A stretch of 64,000 nt of DNA from Phytopseudomonas dryadis (GCF_004327355.1 NZ_QJUM01000014.1:62001-126000); one strand, 5' to 3'; positions 20,626-31,395 are shown, numbered from the stretch's first letter. A program made the numbers and translations. The notes: generated by a model from the sequence alone, not told the origin.

Positions 20626-20690
20626 CTGAAAAGCCCCCTCATCCGCCCTTCGGGCACCTTCTCCCGAGGGAGAAGGGCATCGGATGCGCT
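20626..20690. repeat. Palindromic intergenic repeat between atpE and atpB
   Basis: The 227-base atpB-atpE gap is unusually long for this operon. It holds CCCCCTCATCCGCCCTTCGG followed by CACCTTCTCCCGAGGGAGAAGG. The CTTCTCCC/GGGAGAAG arms form a hairpin in the transcript. This resembles the dispersed palindromic repeats of Pseudomonas and could affect the relative yield of atpB and the downstream genes. Confidence 0.65.
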
Positions 20691-20698
20691 AAGCGCCG

Positions 20699-21592
<894 letters not shown>

Positions 21593-21599
21593 TTAAAAG

Positions 21600-21992
21600 T
21601 CATCTCTTCATCAGCAAGGGTGCGAACCAGTTGACCAGTTGGGTCAGCAGGAAAACGCCGAACACCGCCAGCGCATCCAAAGGCCTCACACCTGCGAACA
21701 CCAGTGCGAACAGCACTGCCGTCAAAATCAGCTTTCCCGCCTCGCCGGCATAGAACGACCGGACGATGGCCTGGGCCGCCCGCGCCCCGGAGAACCGAAA
21801 CGCCTTGTGGGCGAAGTACAGATTCGGCAGCCAGGCGATCAGCCCACCGCACAAACCGGAGTAACCGGCGACAGCGCCCCGCCATTGCCAACAGACAGCG
21901 GCGAGTACGAGCACCACGAGCAACTGAACCATGAGAACCGGGAACACCGGGAGGCGATGGAACGGCAGGCGTTTTGGCGTGCGGGTATCCAT
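21600..21992 (-). CDS. atpI: ATP synthase protein I
   Basis: A 130-aa membrane protein with four hydrophobic segments, starting MDTRTPKRLPFHRLPVFPVL and ending NWFAPLLMKR. In Pseudomonas, AtpI is encoded first in the atp operon and assists Fo c-ring assembly, though it is not essential. The 157-base gap to parB must hold the operon promoter. Confidence 0.92.
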   Translation of the reverse strand: MDTRTPKRLPFHRLPVFPVLMVQLLVVLVLAAVCWQWRGAVAGYSGLCGGLIAWLPNLYFAHKAFRFSGARAAQAIVRSFYAGEAGKLILTAVLFALVFAGVRPLDALAVFGVFLLTQLVNWFAPLLMKR

Positions 21993-22149
21993 CGTTTTTC
22001 CTGGAAACAGCCCCCTGGCGTCGGCGCCAAGATAATCAATAACTTGGCATAGTTTGTGCCGACGAAATGCGCGCAGAGTATAGGGGCGCTTCCCACCCCG
22101 TTCAACTGCCGGGTAGTCATTTCCGACTAGTGCTACAGGGGCAATTGTT

Positions 22150-23022
22150 TCAGCGAATGTGGGCCAGAACGCCCTGGAGTTCGTCGAGGGAATTGTAGCG
22201 AATGACCAGTTGTCCCTTGCCCTTCTGGCCGTGCTTGATCTGTACCGGAGAGCCCAGCCGCTCAGCCAGGCGCTGTTCCAGCCGACTGATGTCCGGATCC
22301 GACTTGACGGGGGTTGCAGGCCTTTCCTTGCTGTTCAGCCACTGGCGCACCAGGGCTTCGGTCTGGCGCACGGTGAGGCCGCGTGCGACAACGTGTCGCG
22401 CCCCTTCGACCTGTTGCTCGGGCTGCAGGCCGAGCAAGGCACGGGCATGGCCCATTTCCAGATCGCCATGGGACAACAGCGTCTTGATCTCCTCGGGCAG
22501 GGCGATCAGGCGCAGCAGGTTGGTGATGGTCACGCGCGATTTGCCGACCGCCTCGGCGACCTGCTGCTGGGTCAGCTGGAACTCCTGCTGCAAGCGCTGC
22601 AGGGCCATGGCTTCCTCGATCGGATTGAGGTCTTCGCGCTGGATGTTCTCGATCAGCGCCATGGCGATGGCCGCCTCGTCGGGCAACTCGCGCACCATGG
22701 CCGGAATACGCTCCAGGCCGGCCTGCTGGCTGGCGCGCCAGCGACGTTCCCCGGCGACGATCTCGAAACGACCGTCGGCGATCGGGCGCACCACGATCGG
22801 CTGCATCACGCCGTGGGTCTTGATCGACTGGGCCAGCTCTTCGAGGGCGGTGACGTCCATGTCGCGGCGCGGCTGGTACTTGCCGCGCTGCACCAGGTCC
22901 AGCGGCAGGTGTTGAAGCTCGCGGGTATCGGCCTTGGCGGCCTCTTCCTGCAGGGCGTCGACACTGGTGCCCCCCAGCAGGGCATCCAGGCCTCGTCCCA
23001 GCCCACGTTTCTTGGCGGCCAT
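22150..23022 (-). CDS. parB: Chromosome-partition protein ParB
   Basis: A 290-aa CTP-dependent DNA-sliding clamp that loads at parS sites near the origin. The start is ATG 23022 (MAAKKRGLGRGLDALLGG, the usual ParA-interacting N-terminus); longer frames read into parA in the wrong frame. The CTP-binding motif GERRWRAS lies near residue 100, the helix-turn-helix VAEAVGKSRVTITNLLRL near 165, and the C-terminus ends in the dimerisation helix LDELQGVLAHIR. It lies 11 bases after parA. No parS palindrome was found in this window. Confidence 0.97.
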   Translation of the reverse strand: MAAKKRGLGRGLDALLGGTSVDALQEEAAKADTRELQHLPLDLVQRGKYQPRRDMDVTALEELAQSIKTHGVMQPIVVRPIADGRFEIVAGERRWRASQQAGLERIPAMVRELPDEAAIAMALIENIQREDLNPIEEAMALQRLQQEFQLTQQQVAEAVGKSRVTITNLLRLIALPEEIKTLLSHGDLEMGHARALLGLQPEQQVEGARHVVARGLTVRQTEALVRQWLNSKERPATPVKSDPDISRLEQRLAERLGSPVQIKHGQKGKGQLVIRYNSLDELQGVLAHIR

Positions 23023-23033
23023 GCACAGATTCC

Positions 23034-23822
23034 TTATACGGTTGCGGTGTGGGCGTTCGCGCGCTGGCGGCGAACCAGCTCGCCAGCCAGCGCCAGGTAG
23101 GCGATCGCACCACGGGATTGCTTGTCGTAGACCAGCGCCGGCATGCCGAAACTCGGTGCTTCGGCCAGACGCACGTTGCGCGGGATCACGGTTTGATAGA
23201 GCGTCTCGGGGAAATGTTCCTTGAGCTGCGCCGAGACGTCGTTGGTCAGGCTGATGCGCGGGTCGTACATGGTGCGCAGCAGGCCTTCGATCTTCAGCGC
23301 CGGATTGAGCAGCTTGGCGATGCGCTGGATGCTGTTGACCAGGTCGGTCAGCCCTTCGAGGGCGTAGTACTCGCACTGCATGGGGATGATCACCCCGTCG
23401 GCGGCGACCAGGGCGTTGACCGTCAGCATCGATAGCGCCGGCGGACAGTCGATGAGGATGTAGTCGTAATTCTCGCGGATCGGCGCCAGGGCGTAACGCA
23501 GGCGACTCTCCTTCATCTTCATTTCCAGCAGGGCGACTTCCGCGGCGGTGAGGTCGCGGTTGGCCGGCAGCAGCTGGTAACCGCCATGTTCGGAAAACTG
23601 CATGGCCTCGACCAGGTTGCATTCGCCGATCAGCACGTCGTAGACCGAATGCTCCAGGGCCTGCTTGTCCACACCGCTGCCGGTGGTGGCGTTGCCCTGG
23701 GGGTCGAGATCGATGAGCAGCACACGGCGTTTGGTCGCAACCAGGGAGGCGGCCAGATTGATGCAGGTCGTGGTCTTGCCCACCCCGCCTTTCTGGTTGG
23801 CGATTGCGAATACTTTAGCCAT
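23034..23822 (-). CDS. parA: Chromosome-partition ATPase ParA (Soj)
   Basis: A 262-aa deviant-Walker ATPase starting MAKVFAIANQKGGVGKTTTC, with KGGVGKTT as the ParA P-loop and DLDPQGNATTGSG as switch region. It binds DNA non-specifically when bound to ATP and moves ParB-parS complexes, segregating the origin. It is cotranscribed with parB and follows rsmG. Confidence 0.97.
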   Translation of the reverse strand: MAKVFAIANQKGGVGKTTTCINLAASLVATKRRVLLIDLDPQGNATTGSGVDKQALEHSVYDVLIGECNLVEAMQFSEHGGYQLLPANRDLTAAEVALLEMKMKESRLRYALAPIRENYDYILIDCPPALSMLTVNALVAADGVIIPMQCEYYALEGLTDLVNSIQRIAKLLNPALKIEGLLRTMYDPRISLTNDVSAQLKEHFPETLYQTVIPRNVRLAEAPSFGMPALVYDKQSRGAIAYLALAGELVRRQRANAHTATV

Positions 23823-23835
23823 GTTGCCGTTCCCC

Positions 23836-24483
23836 CTAGACCGAGCGACGCAGTATCAACAGATGGCGCTGACCTTGGCAACCGGGAACCTTGAGCACGT
23901 GGGTGGCAGCGAGACGGAAGTCCGCCGGCAGGGCCTGCAATTCGTCGTCCGGGTGCACGCCCTTCATCGCCAGCCACTGGGTCTGCGCGTCGCCGAGGTG
24001 GCGGGTCCAGTTGGCGAAATCCTCCAGGGAACTGAACGCCCGCGAGCAGATGCCGCTGAACGGCTGCGCCGGGGTGAAAGCCTCGACCCGGCTGTGGATA
24101 ACCTCCAGGTTGGGCAGTTTCAGCTCGAGTTTCACCTGGGTCAGGAAGCGGGTCTTCTTGCCATTGGAATCGAGCAGGGTGAAGCGCCGCTCCGGAAAGA
24201 GGATGGCCAGGGGAATACCCGGCATGCCGCCGCCACTGCCGACGTCCAGCCAGTTATCCCCAGCCTCGGCAACGAACGGCACGACACTGAGGCTGTCGAG
24301 CAGATGCCGCGACACCATCTCGTCGGGGTCGCGCACCGCGGTCAGGTTGTAGGCCTTGTTCCACTTGATCAGCAGCGCCAGGTAGGCGAGCAGTTGGGCC
24401 TGCTGCTGCTCGGAGAGCGCGACCCCCAGTTCACCGGCGCCCTGGCGCAGTTCTTCGGCATGGCGGGAAATGACCGCTGACAT
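23836..24483 (-). CDS. rsmG: 16S rRNA (guanine-527-N7) methyltransferase
   Basis: The 215-aa SAM-dependent enzyme formerly called GidB. It contains the motif [20 protein letters not shown] and the conserved [20 protein letters not shown] segment. It methylates G527 of 16S rRNA; loss is known to give low-level streptomycin resistance in other bacteria. Its start overlaps the mnmG stop by one base, and parA begins 13 bases downstream. Confidence 0.97.
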   Translation of the reverse strand: MSAVISRHAEELRQGAGELGVALSEQQQAQLLAYLALLIKWNKAYNLTAVRDPDEMVSRHLLDSLSVVPFVAEAGDNWLDVGSGGGMPGIPLAILFPERRFTLLDSNGKKTRFLTQVKLELKLPNLEVIHSRVEAFTPAQPFSGICSRAFSSLEDFANWTRHLGDAQTQWLAMKGVHPDDELQALPADFRLAATHVLKVPGCQGQRHLLILRRSV

Positions 24484-26375
24484 CAGGCGCTCTGCTCCAA
24501 CTGGCGACCGGCGCCACGCTTCTTCAGGTGGATCAGCAGCAGCGAGATCGCCGCCGGGGTCACACCGGGGATACGCGAGGCCTGGCCCAGGGTCTGCGGC
24601 CTGGCGTTGCCGAGCTTGTGCTGGATTTCCTTGGACAGCCCGGAAATACCCGCGTAATCGATGTCTTCCGGCAGGACGGTGTCCTCGCTCGCGCGCAGAC
24701 GGGCGATTTCGTCCTGCTGACGCTCGATGTAACCGGCGTACTTGGTCCTGATCTCGACCTGCTCGGCGACCTGCGGGTCTTCGGCGCCGCTACCGGTCAC
24801 CTCGACCAGGCCGGCATAGTCGATTTCCGGCCGCGAGAGCAGGTTGAGCAGGTTGTACTCGTGGGTCAGCGGCGTGCCGAAGCGCGCGACGATGGCATCG
24901 CCCTGGGGCGTGTTCGGCCGCACCCAGGTGCCTTTCAGACGCTGCTCTTCCTGGACGATGCCTTCGCGCTTGGCCTCGAACGCGGCCCAGCGGGCATCGT
25001 CGACCAGGCCCAGCTCGCGGCCTTTCTCGGTCAGCCGCAGGTCGGCGTTGTCCTCGCGCAGGATCAGTCGGTATTCGGCCCGCGAGGTGAACATGCGGTA
25101 CGGCTCCTGGGTACCCAGGGTGATCAGGTCGTCGACCAGCACGCCGATGTAGGCTTCGTCGCGACGCGGGCACCAGGCGCTCCTGCCCTGGGCGCGCAGG
25201 GCGGCGTTGGCGCCGGCCAGCAGGCCCTGGGCGCCGGCTTCTTCGTAGCCGGTGGTGCCGTTGATCTGACCGGCGAAGAACAGCCCGCCTATGACCTTGG
25301 TCTCCAGGCTGTACTTCAGGTCGCGCGGATCGAAGTAGTCGTACTCGATGGCGTAGCCCGGGCGCACGATATGGGCGTTCTCCATGCCGCGGATGCTCTG
25401 CACGATCTGCAACTGCACGTCGAACGGCAGGGAGGTGGAGATTCCGTTGGGGTACAGCTCGTAGGTGGTCAGGCCTTCCGGCTCGATGAACACCTGATGG
25501 CTGTCCTTGTCGGCGAAGCGGTGGATCTTGTCTTCGATCGACGGGCAGTAACGCGGCCCCACGCCCTCGATGACCCCGGAATACATCGGCGAACGGTCGA
25601 GGTTGGCGGCGATGATCTCGTGGGTGCGGGCGTTGGTATGGGTGATCCAGCAGCTCACCTGGCGCGGGTGCTGTTGCGGGTTGCCAAGGAAGGACATCAC
25701 CGGGATCGGCGTATCGCCCGGCTGTTCGGTCATCTGGGTGAAGTCCACGGAACGGCCATCGATGCGTGGCGGCGTGCCGGTCTTCAGGCGGCCGACACGC
25801 AGCGGCAGTTCACGCAGGCGCTTGGCCAGGGCGATGGACGGAGGATCTCCCGCCCGACCACCGGCATAGTTCTGCAGGCCGATGTGAATAAGTCCGCCGA
25901 GGAAGGTGCCGGTGGTCAGCACCACCGAGTCGGCGAAGAAACGCAGGCCCATCTGGGTGACCACGCCTCTGACTTCATCCTGCTCGACGATGAGGTCGTC
26001 GGCAGCCTGCTGGAATATCCACAGGTTGGGCTGGTTTTCCAGAATCTCGCGCACCGCGGCCTTGTACAGGATGCGGTCGGCCTGGGCACGGGTAGCGCGT
26101 ACCGCCGGGCCTTTGCGGCTGTTGAGCACGCGGAACTGGATGCCCCCCTTGTCGGTGGCGATGGCCATGGCGCCACCCAGGGCGTCGATTTCCTTGACCA
26201 GATGGCTCTTGCCGATCCCGCCGATGGCCGGGTTGCAGCTCATCTGCCCGAGGGTTTCCACGTTATGGGTCAGCAGCAGGGTCTTTACGCCCATGCGTGC
26301 CGCTGCAAGCGCAGCCTCGGTACCGGCATGGCCGCCGCCGATCACGATCACTTGAAAACGGGAAGGGAAATCCAC
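24483..26375 (-). CDS. mnmG: tRNA U34 carboxymethylaminomethyl modification enzyme MnmG
   Basis: The 630-aa FAD enzyme that with MnmE modifies the wobble uridine of several tRNAs. The GTG start at 26375 gives (M)[17 protein letters not shown], which fits the Pseudomonas length; GAGGTG lies just upstream. The dinucleotide-binding [17 protein letters not shown] and the catalytic-loop region [18 protein letters not shown] are present. Its AT-rich upstream region contains a DnaA-box cluster. Its partner gene mnmE is now about 32 kb away because of the RHS gene and the island. Confidence 0.97.
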   Translation of the reverse strand: MDFPSRFQVIVIGGGHAGTEAALAAARMGVKTLLLTHNVETLGQMSCNPAIGGIGKSHLVKEIDALGGAMAIATDKGGIQFRVLNSRKGPAVRATRAQADRILYKAAVREILENQPNLWIFQQAADDLIVEQDEVRGVVTQMGLRFFADSVVLTTGTFLGGLIHIGLQNYAGGRAGDPPSIALAKRLRELPLRVGRLKTGTPPRIDGRSVDFTQMTEQPGDTPIPVMSFLGNPQQHPRQVSCWITHTNARTHEIIAANLDRSPMYSGVIEGVGPRYCPSIEDKIHRFADKDSHQVFIEPEGLTTYELYPNGISTSLPFDVQLQIVQSIRGMENAHIVRPGYAIEYDYFDPRDLKYSLETKVIGGLFFAGQINGTTGYEEAGAQGLLAGANAALRAQGRSAWCPRRDEAYIGVLVDDLITLGTQEPYRMFTSRAEYRLILREDNADLRLTEKGRELGLVDDARWAAFEAKREGIVQEEQRLKGTWVRPNTPQGDAIVARFGTPLTHEYNLLNLLSRPEIDYAGLVEVTGSGAEDPQVAEQVEIRTKYAGYIERQQDEIARLRASEDTVLPEDIDYAGISGLSKEIQHKLGNARPQTLGQASRIPGVTPAAISLLLIHLKKRGAGRQLEQSA

Positions 26376-26805
26376 CACGCACCTCGTGCCTGTTGAGAAA
26401 GGTTGAACCGGAAAAGGGCGGCAAGTATAGGGACTTAGCCGGGTTGAAAGAAGCCTTTTGCACAAAAAATAGCCAATCGGTCGTTGGTCATTGAGCTTCT
26501 TCTTAACAACGCAGTTCACCTTGCTCGCTCCCAGACTTGGGAGGTGAGACGGGCTGAAGGTTAATAAAAGAGAAAAGAATGATTTTTTAAAAGGTTTGTT
26601 TTTATGTCTATAAATGATCTTCGAGGTTTCTGTGGATAGATCGCTACAGGTCAATAACCATAGGATCTACAGCGATGTATGAAAAGGCGATTATCCTGGG
26701 CGGTGGGTGTTAGGTACCCGTGATCAGCCTGTGTATAAAGTAGGTTGTTATGCACAGGGGGGGTTATCCCAAGCTTTGCTACCCATTTATGAACGTTGTT
26801 CACGG
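26376..26805. promoter_or_regulatory. AT-rich region with DnaA-box cluster upstream of mnmG
   Basis: Matches to the DnaA box TTATNCACA occur at 26730-26738 (TGTGTATAA) and 26748-26756 (TTATGCACA), with one-mismatch forms at 26631-26639 (TGTGGATAG) and 26810-26818 (TTTTCCACA) and a weaker one near 26764. An AT-rich stretch lies at about 26570-26620. The arrangement resembles the enterobacterial oriC position next to mnmG (gidA). It also holds the mnmG promoter. Whether it is an origin or a DnaA-controlled promoter is not known. Confidence 0.5.
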
Positions 26806-27285
26806 CTAGTTTTCCACAGGGTTCCGAGGAGCAGATTCCCTGCTTTCCTTCTCGGATACCAGTGCATGAATCAACGCGTCGGAGTTGATGTCGTAGCGGA
26901 ACAACCTGGGTTTATCGCCGATCTTTTCGATGTAAAAGGATTCCGTAGCGGCACCTGAGCTGAATCGGGTATTGAATACCAGCAGTGTCAGCATGCGGCC
27001 ATCATTGGCTTTCGTGGGAGCACGGTTGGCCAGCTCACTGTGCTCGACGGATCCCATGGTTTTGTCGATTAATTGCAGAATCCGGATGAACTCTGCCTCC
27101 GAAGCCCCTTCTCTCAAGCCGGGTGCTGCTTCGTTGTAGATAGATGAGAACTCGCCGCGCTGGGTTTGGCTGTGGAAATCTTCCACCAGTTTGAGCGATG
27201 CAGCCTGATAATCACCATCTTCAAAGGAGCAGGCGGCGAGCATCAGGCAGCTCAGTAGGGAAAAAGCTTGAAAAACAGATTTCAT
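26806..27285 (-). CDS. Lipoprotein, probable RHS immunity protein
   Basis: A 159-aa protein starting MKSVFQAFSLLSCLMLAACS: a signal peptide with lipobox LAAC, so the mature protein is lipid-anchored and begins at about Cys19. The mature part begins SFEDGDYQAASLKLVEDFHS, with no recognisable catalytic motif. It lies 2 bases after the RHS gene in the same direction, the usual place for the cognate immunity protein of a polymorphic toxin. A lipid-anchored periplasm-facing immunity protein would fit a toxin acting in the periplasm or on the membrane. I do not recognise the family beyond weak similarity to small DUF4019-like lipoproteins. Function is inferred from context. Confidence 0.6.
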   Translation of the reverse strand: MKSVFQAFSLLSCLMLAACSFEDGDYQAASLKLVEDFHSQTQRGEFSSIYNEAAPGLREGASEAEFIRILQLIDKTMGSVEHSELANRAPTKANDGRMLTLLVFNTRFSSGAATESFYIEKIGDKPRLFRYDINSDALIHALVSEKESRESAPRNPVEN

Positions 27286-27287
27286 GG

Positions 27288-30200
27288 TTAATCCCTCACA
27301 CAATATTGATATTGCTGGCAGGTCATCACGCCCCCAGCCCCACCGCCACCTAGGCCAATGCTTCCAGTGAGCGATACTTCGCTTGGTTTATTGATGTTAC
27401 TCAGCACACTGCCGCCAAATTTCCCAAGAAATCCCCCGGTACCGAATCCGCCGACCGAATAGGTTTGCCCAGTGGTAGGCGCAGCATTCGAGGCGGTGCC
27501 ATTGATACCGATACCTCCGGCAGCACCAGGGCCAAGGGTTTGGCAGGTCATGATGTAAAAGCACAGGTTGGGCAGGTTATCGCTGCCTTTCTTACCTACT
27601 GCTCCACCTATGGATACTGAACCGCCTCCGATGCCATGACCGCTAAGGCTCCCATCCAGGGACAGCGTGCCCTGGATGGGGTTGGGTTGCGGCTTCATCG
27701 CTTCCTGAATCTGCTCCGGCGTGGCACCGTTCTTCAGCATGTGCATGCCCAGAGAGGCACGCTGTTGCAGGCCTGGATCGTTGACCAGGAAATCCCACAG
27801 CCCCAAGGGATCGATACCCTGGGTCGGCATTTCGCTGTAGCGGTAAGCATGCAGCCCGGCTACCAGACCAATGGGATCGCGCGTCAGGTAACGGCCAGCG
27901 GTAGGGTCGTAATAACGGTACCGGTTGTAATGCAACCCGCTTTCTTCGTCCAGGTACTGGCCCTGGAAGCGAATCGGTTGCGGATACTCTCCCTGTTCTT
28001 CTTGCAGAGCCGCCCAGTCATCGTTCTGTGCCTGCCAGAGCAGATCGCCATGGCTATCGGACAGACGCAAAGGGGTACCTAGGTGGTCGTTATGGAAGCA
28101 AGCCTGACGAATATCCCGTGCTTGCGGACGACTGGCTTCGGGGAATGACTCCCCCTGTTCAGCGAACATTCGCCGCATGGCCAGAAGCTCGGGACTGTCG
28201 GCATCCTGCCGGTGTTCGATGCGTACCAGTGGAATGAAGCTGTTCGGCAGGTGAACGGTGGTACGTCGGCTGCTGCCGTCATCTTCGGCACAGAGTGCGT
28301 CACCGTCCCAGCCGTAGCGAGTGGTCTGCAACTGGCCATCACGCAGCACCTGCTTGAGGATTCGCCGCGACAGGCCATCGTAGCCATAGCGTGCTTGCAG
28401 TGTGCCACCCTGCTCATCAGTCAAATCCAGCCTCACCAGACGTTGTGCGCCATCGTAGGCGAACTGTAGATGACGGCCGTCGGCGCGCCGGCATTCGAGC
28501 AGATTGCCAACGCTATCGTAACGGAATTGATTCCCGTCCAGGCTGACAAGCCGGTTGTCCTGAATGAGCGTCTCGGGGTGTTGCGGGTCGAGGCGGTTGC
28601 CAGCGGGATCGAAGGCATAGCGCACCGCGGGCTGCTCGCCGCGGCGGCTGGCGAGCAGCCGTCCGCGGGGGTCGTAGGCATAGCGAATGTCATCACCCTG
28701 ATTATCTGCCACTCCGACCAGATGCCCGTGGATGTCGTAGGCGTAGCGACGTACCCAATTCGAATGCCCGGCTACCATCAGAGTGCTGCCTTGCAGGCGA
28801 TCGAGCGTGTCGTATTCACTGGACTGGCTGAACAGCGGGGTGCCATCACGCAGCCGGGCATCTCGATGGATTTCGCGATGCTGCGCATCCCGTTCGAATG
28901 CCAACTCGAGATTTCCCGCCAACATGCCGTGCAGATACCCCGACCCATACAGCAACCAGGTCACAGGAGGTGCATCGCCATAGCGGCTGCGTTCCCGGTT
29001 CCCCAGCGGGTCGAGGCTGTGGTCAATGGCATAGAACCAGGTTTCTCCTTGCCACTGGCTTTCCTGGATCAAGCGACCTGCCGCATCGTAATGGAAGCGG
29101 ATCTCGCTTTGCGGTGTGCTCACTGATTGCAGTAAACCTGCCGCTGACCAGCGAAAGTGTTCGCTGATCGCCGGAGCGGCCTCGGTCGCGGGCAGATGTC
29201 GACTAATCAGGCGATCATTACCATCGTATTCATAGCGAATAATGGAGCCGTCACTCTCCTGTCGCTCGAGCAGATTGCCTACAGCGTCATAACCATACCG
29301 GCGCACACCGCCATCGAAGCCACATTCACTGATCAGCCGATCCATGACGTCATAGCTCATCCGCGAGCGGGCGCCGTTCTCGTTGCTGATTTCGACCAAA
29401 CGCCCGGCGGCATCGTACTGGTAGTGCTGATGTGCACCGGCAGGGTCGACAACCTCGCACAGTCGTCCAAAACGATCCCAGGAAAGCTTTACGTTGCGTT
29501 GTTGCGCTCCTTCGATGGAAACCACGCGACCCTGCCGGTCATGGCGATAGCGGATCACGGTCTGTGCGTCCAGCTGGATCGCTGTCAGGCGTCCGAGACG
29601 ATCGTAGGTGAAACTTTTCCTCTGCATCGATGGATCCTGACGCCAGATCAGGCGACCTTCCTGGTCATGGCCGAACGTCGTGGTATTACCAGAGCAGTCG
29701 GTCTGCGCTTGCAGCAGGCCAAAGCGATTCCAGGTGAAGGTTTTGCTCCCACCTTTGGCATCGACAATGCGGGTTACCCGGTTTGGCAGACGCGTATCGC
29801 CGTACTCAAAGCGTGTTTCGGTACCCATGGGATCGATCAGGCACAGCAGATTACCGCGCTGGTCTCGTTGCAGTTGCCAGAACCGCTCATCGGCATCACG
29901 CAGTCCGGTAACCGCGCCGGTTTCCTCATCGAGAAAGTAACGGGTGGATGCCTTGCCAGGTTCCACCAATTCCGACCTGCGGCCCTGGCCGTCGAAGCGC
30001 GCGTGGCCCGGCCGACCCAGTGGATCCTTGAAGGCAGTCAGCCGGCCGAACGCATCGTAAGTGAACTCCACTCGGCTGCCGTCAGCCCTGATGTGGGAGA
30101 CCCAGCGTCGTTCGCCACCTTCACCCTCGAACACGAAGCATTGCCTGCGACCCAGGCTGTCGACGACTTCGGTGCGATCCGCAAGGTAGTGGTAGTCACG

Positions 30201-31205
30201 CGTCAGCCCGTCGCGTTCGGTCTGGCGGAGTACTTTGCCTGCAGGAGTATGTTGATCCCACTCATAGCGAACCTCCAGGCCCTCCGGCTGTGCATGACCG
30301 ACCATCATGTGCTCGCGCCAATCGAAGCGGCGGGTGGTTTCGCCAATCCGGTTGCGTACCTCGATCAGGTCACCCTCATCGTTGAACCCGTAGGTTACCA
30401 GCCAGTCCAGACCCTGCTGGGCAGGATCCAGCCCGGTAGGAACTGCGCCATCCAGGTTGGCCAGGATGACGCCAAGCAGGCGAATGCCACTGTCACCTGG
30501 CCGGCCGTGAAAAACCTGTTGATAAACCAATGCATAACTACGCCCTGCACTGTCCTGTACGCTTTTCAGATGGCCATCGGCGCTCCAGCTGAACTCGGTG
30601 CGGTAGCCGTTGCTGTCGAAGCAGGCGTGTAGTCGCCAGTGGGCACCGTCTCTCTGCAGGAAATGGTAAAAGGTACTGTCACGCAAGACGATGATCGAAC
30701 CGGCGTGCTGCTGGATCGACTCGGGGATCGCCATCCAGCGTGGTGGCCAGGGGCTGAACGAGGTCTTTTCGTCCGTCATCCCTCCGCGACGTATCCATAG
30801 CCTCTCGCTACCGGAATAGGCCTCGGCTCCTGGAGGCAGCGCGGGGAATCGAATACGTCTGCCCTGAGAATCGATCAGCACCAGTGCATCGTCAGATACC
30901 TCTAGGCCTAGGCCCTCGCCAGGCAAGGCCCAGCCTTGGCCAAGACTGCCGACAGCTGGGTTGCTGGATACATAGGTGCGTACAAAGGCGAAAGGTGCCG
31001 GAGCCGGTAACGCGAAATCAACCTCACCAGGTAGCAGCTTTACGCCGAGCATGGGATTGACCGGCTGGCCTGCCGCAGGGCTACAGGCTGAGGGTCGATC
31101 GGCCTTGCCGACTGCGGCACTGCCGACAAATACATTGGGCGAGCCCGTGGTGATCACGGAGCCGGCCACCTTGTGACCGATATGGGAAACCGGAAGGCCA
31201 CTCAT
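27288..31205 (-). CDS. RHS-repeat polymorphic toxin with N-terminal PAAR-like segment
   Basis: A 1305-aa protein. Residues 1-60 hold a short PAAR-like segment (SPNVFVGSAAVGKADRPSAC), followed by a DUF6531-like region (PGEVDFALPAPAPFAFVRTY) and about 1000 residues of YD/RHS repeats such as YRYDRQGRV and YEYDGNDRL. The RHS core ends with RYYDPTAGRYLTRDPIG, the conserved boundary before the variable toxin domain. The C-terminal roughly 165 residues are glycine-rich, contain paired MTCQ motifs (YIMTCQTLG and VMTCQQYQYC) and match no toxin I know. PAAR-bearing RHS proteins are usually carried on the type VI secretion spike; no T6SS genes are in view. The downstream lipoprotein is the likely immunity protein. 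Confidence 0.88.
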   Translation of the reverse strand: MSGLPVSHIGHKVAGSVITTGSPNVFVGSAAVGKADRPSACSPAAGQPVNPMLGVKLLPGEVDFALPAPAPFAFVRTYVSSNPAVGSLGQGWALPGEGLGLEVSDDALVLIDSQGRRIRFPALPPGAEAYSGSERLWIRRGGMTDEKTSFSPWPPRWMAIPESIQQHAGSIIVLRDSTFYHFLQRDGAHWRLHACFDSNGYRTEFSWSADGHLKSVQDSAGRSYALVYQQVFHGRPGDSGIRLLGVILANLDGAVPTGLDPAQQGLDWLVTYGFNDEGDLIEVRNRIGETTRRFDWREHMMVGHAQPEGLEVRYEWDQHTPAGKVLRQTERDGLTRDYHYLADRTEVVDSLGRRQCFVFEGEGGERRWVSHIRADGSRVEFTYDAFGRLTAFKDPLGRPGHARFDGQGRRSELVEPGKASTRYFLDEETGAVTGLRDADERFWQLQRDQRGNLLCLIDPMGTETRFEYGDTRLPNRVTRIVDAKGGSKTFTWNRFGLLQAQTDCSGNTTTFGHDQEGRLIWRQDPSMQRKSFTYDRLGRLTAIQLDAQTVIRYRHDRQGRVVSIEGAQQRNVKLSWDRFGRLCEVVDPAGAHQHYQYDAAGRLVEISNENGARSRMSYDVMDRLISECGFDGGVRRYGYDAVGNLLERQESDGSIIRYEYDGNDRLISRHLPATEAAPAISEHFRWSAAGLLQSVSTPQSEIRFHYDAAGRLIQESQWQGETWFYAIDHSLDPLGNRERSRYGDAPPVTWLLYGSGYLHGMLAGNLELAFERDAQHREIHRDARLRDGTPLFSQSSEYDTLDRLQGSTLMVAGHSNWVRRYAYDIHGHLVGVADNQGDDIRYAYDPRGRLLASRRGEQPAVRYAFDPAGNRLDPQHPETLIQDNRLVSLDGNQFRYDSVGNLLECRRADGRHLQFAYDGAQRLVRLDLTDEQGGTLQARYGYDGLSRRILKQVLRDGQLQTTRYGWDGDALCAEDDGSSRRTTVHLPNSFIPLVRIEHRQDADSPELLAMRRMFAEQGESFPEASRPQARDIRQACFHNDHLGTPLRLSDSHGDLLWQAQNDDWAALQEEQGEYPQPIRFQGQYLDEESGLHYNRYRYYDPTAGRYLTRDPIGLVAGLHAYRYSEMPTQGIDPLGLWDFLVNDPGLQQRASLGMHMLKNGATPEQIQEAMKPQPNPIQGTLSLDGSLSGHGIGGGSVSIGGAVGKKGSDNLPNLCFYIMTCQTLGPGAAGGIGINGTASNAAPTTGQTYSVGGFGTGGFLGKFGGSVLSNINKPSEVSLTGSIGLGGGGAGGVMTCQQYQYCVRD

Positions 31206-31376
31206 GGTGTAATCCTTTACTGCATCTGAATGGACGGGAGCCAGGCGTGGCTACCGCTCGTTCCGACAGCCATGCGATCCCTACGTTCCCTGCAAAAAAG
31301 ACAAAGTTTCGGCACTTCCCTTGTCGGCCGCAATCCTGTTGCTTCGGTAATGTCGGCAGCTTCACATTGCCGACGT
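31206..31376. other. Upstream region of the RHS gene up to the island junction
   Basis: A 171-base stretch that must contain the RHS promoter. It holds only short chance frames. It directly abuts the left attachment-site copy, so it is the original chromosomal flank of mnmE. Confidence 0.4.
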
Positions 31377-31395
31377 CACTTGCCGATGCAGAAGC
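31377..31395 (-). other. attL: Left attachment site: duplicate of the mnmE 3' end
   Basis: The plus strand CACTTGCCGATGCAGAAGC matches 58771-58789 (CACTTCCCGATGCAGAAGC) at 18 of 19 bases. Together with T at 31376 its minus strand still reads TTC TGC ATC GGC AAG TGA, that is FCIGK-stop, the conserved MnmE C-terminus. The C/G difference is a silent third-position change, so this copy probably is the original mnmE end displaced by the incoming element. Confidence 0.9.

Noticed and set aside
23023-23622. N-terminal extension of ParB to 490 residues
   Set aside because: The extra 200 residues are parA read in another frame; ParB starts at ATG 23022 with its conserved N-terminus.
22000-24500. parS site near parAB
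   Set aside because: I looked for the 16-base palindrome TGTTCCACGTGGAACA and its close forms here and elsewhere in the window and found none; TGTTCCACGTCG at 56013 lacks the second half.
26376-26654. N-terminal extension of MnmG
   Set aside because: The extra residues are encoded by AT-rich intergenic DNA; GTG 26375 gives the family length and has a ribosome-binding site.
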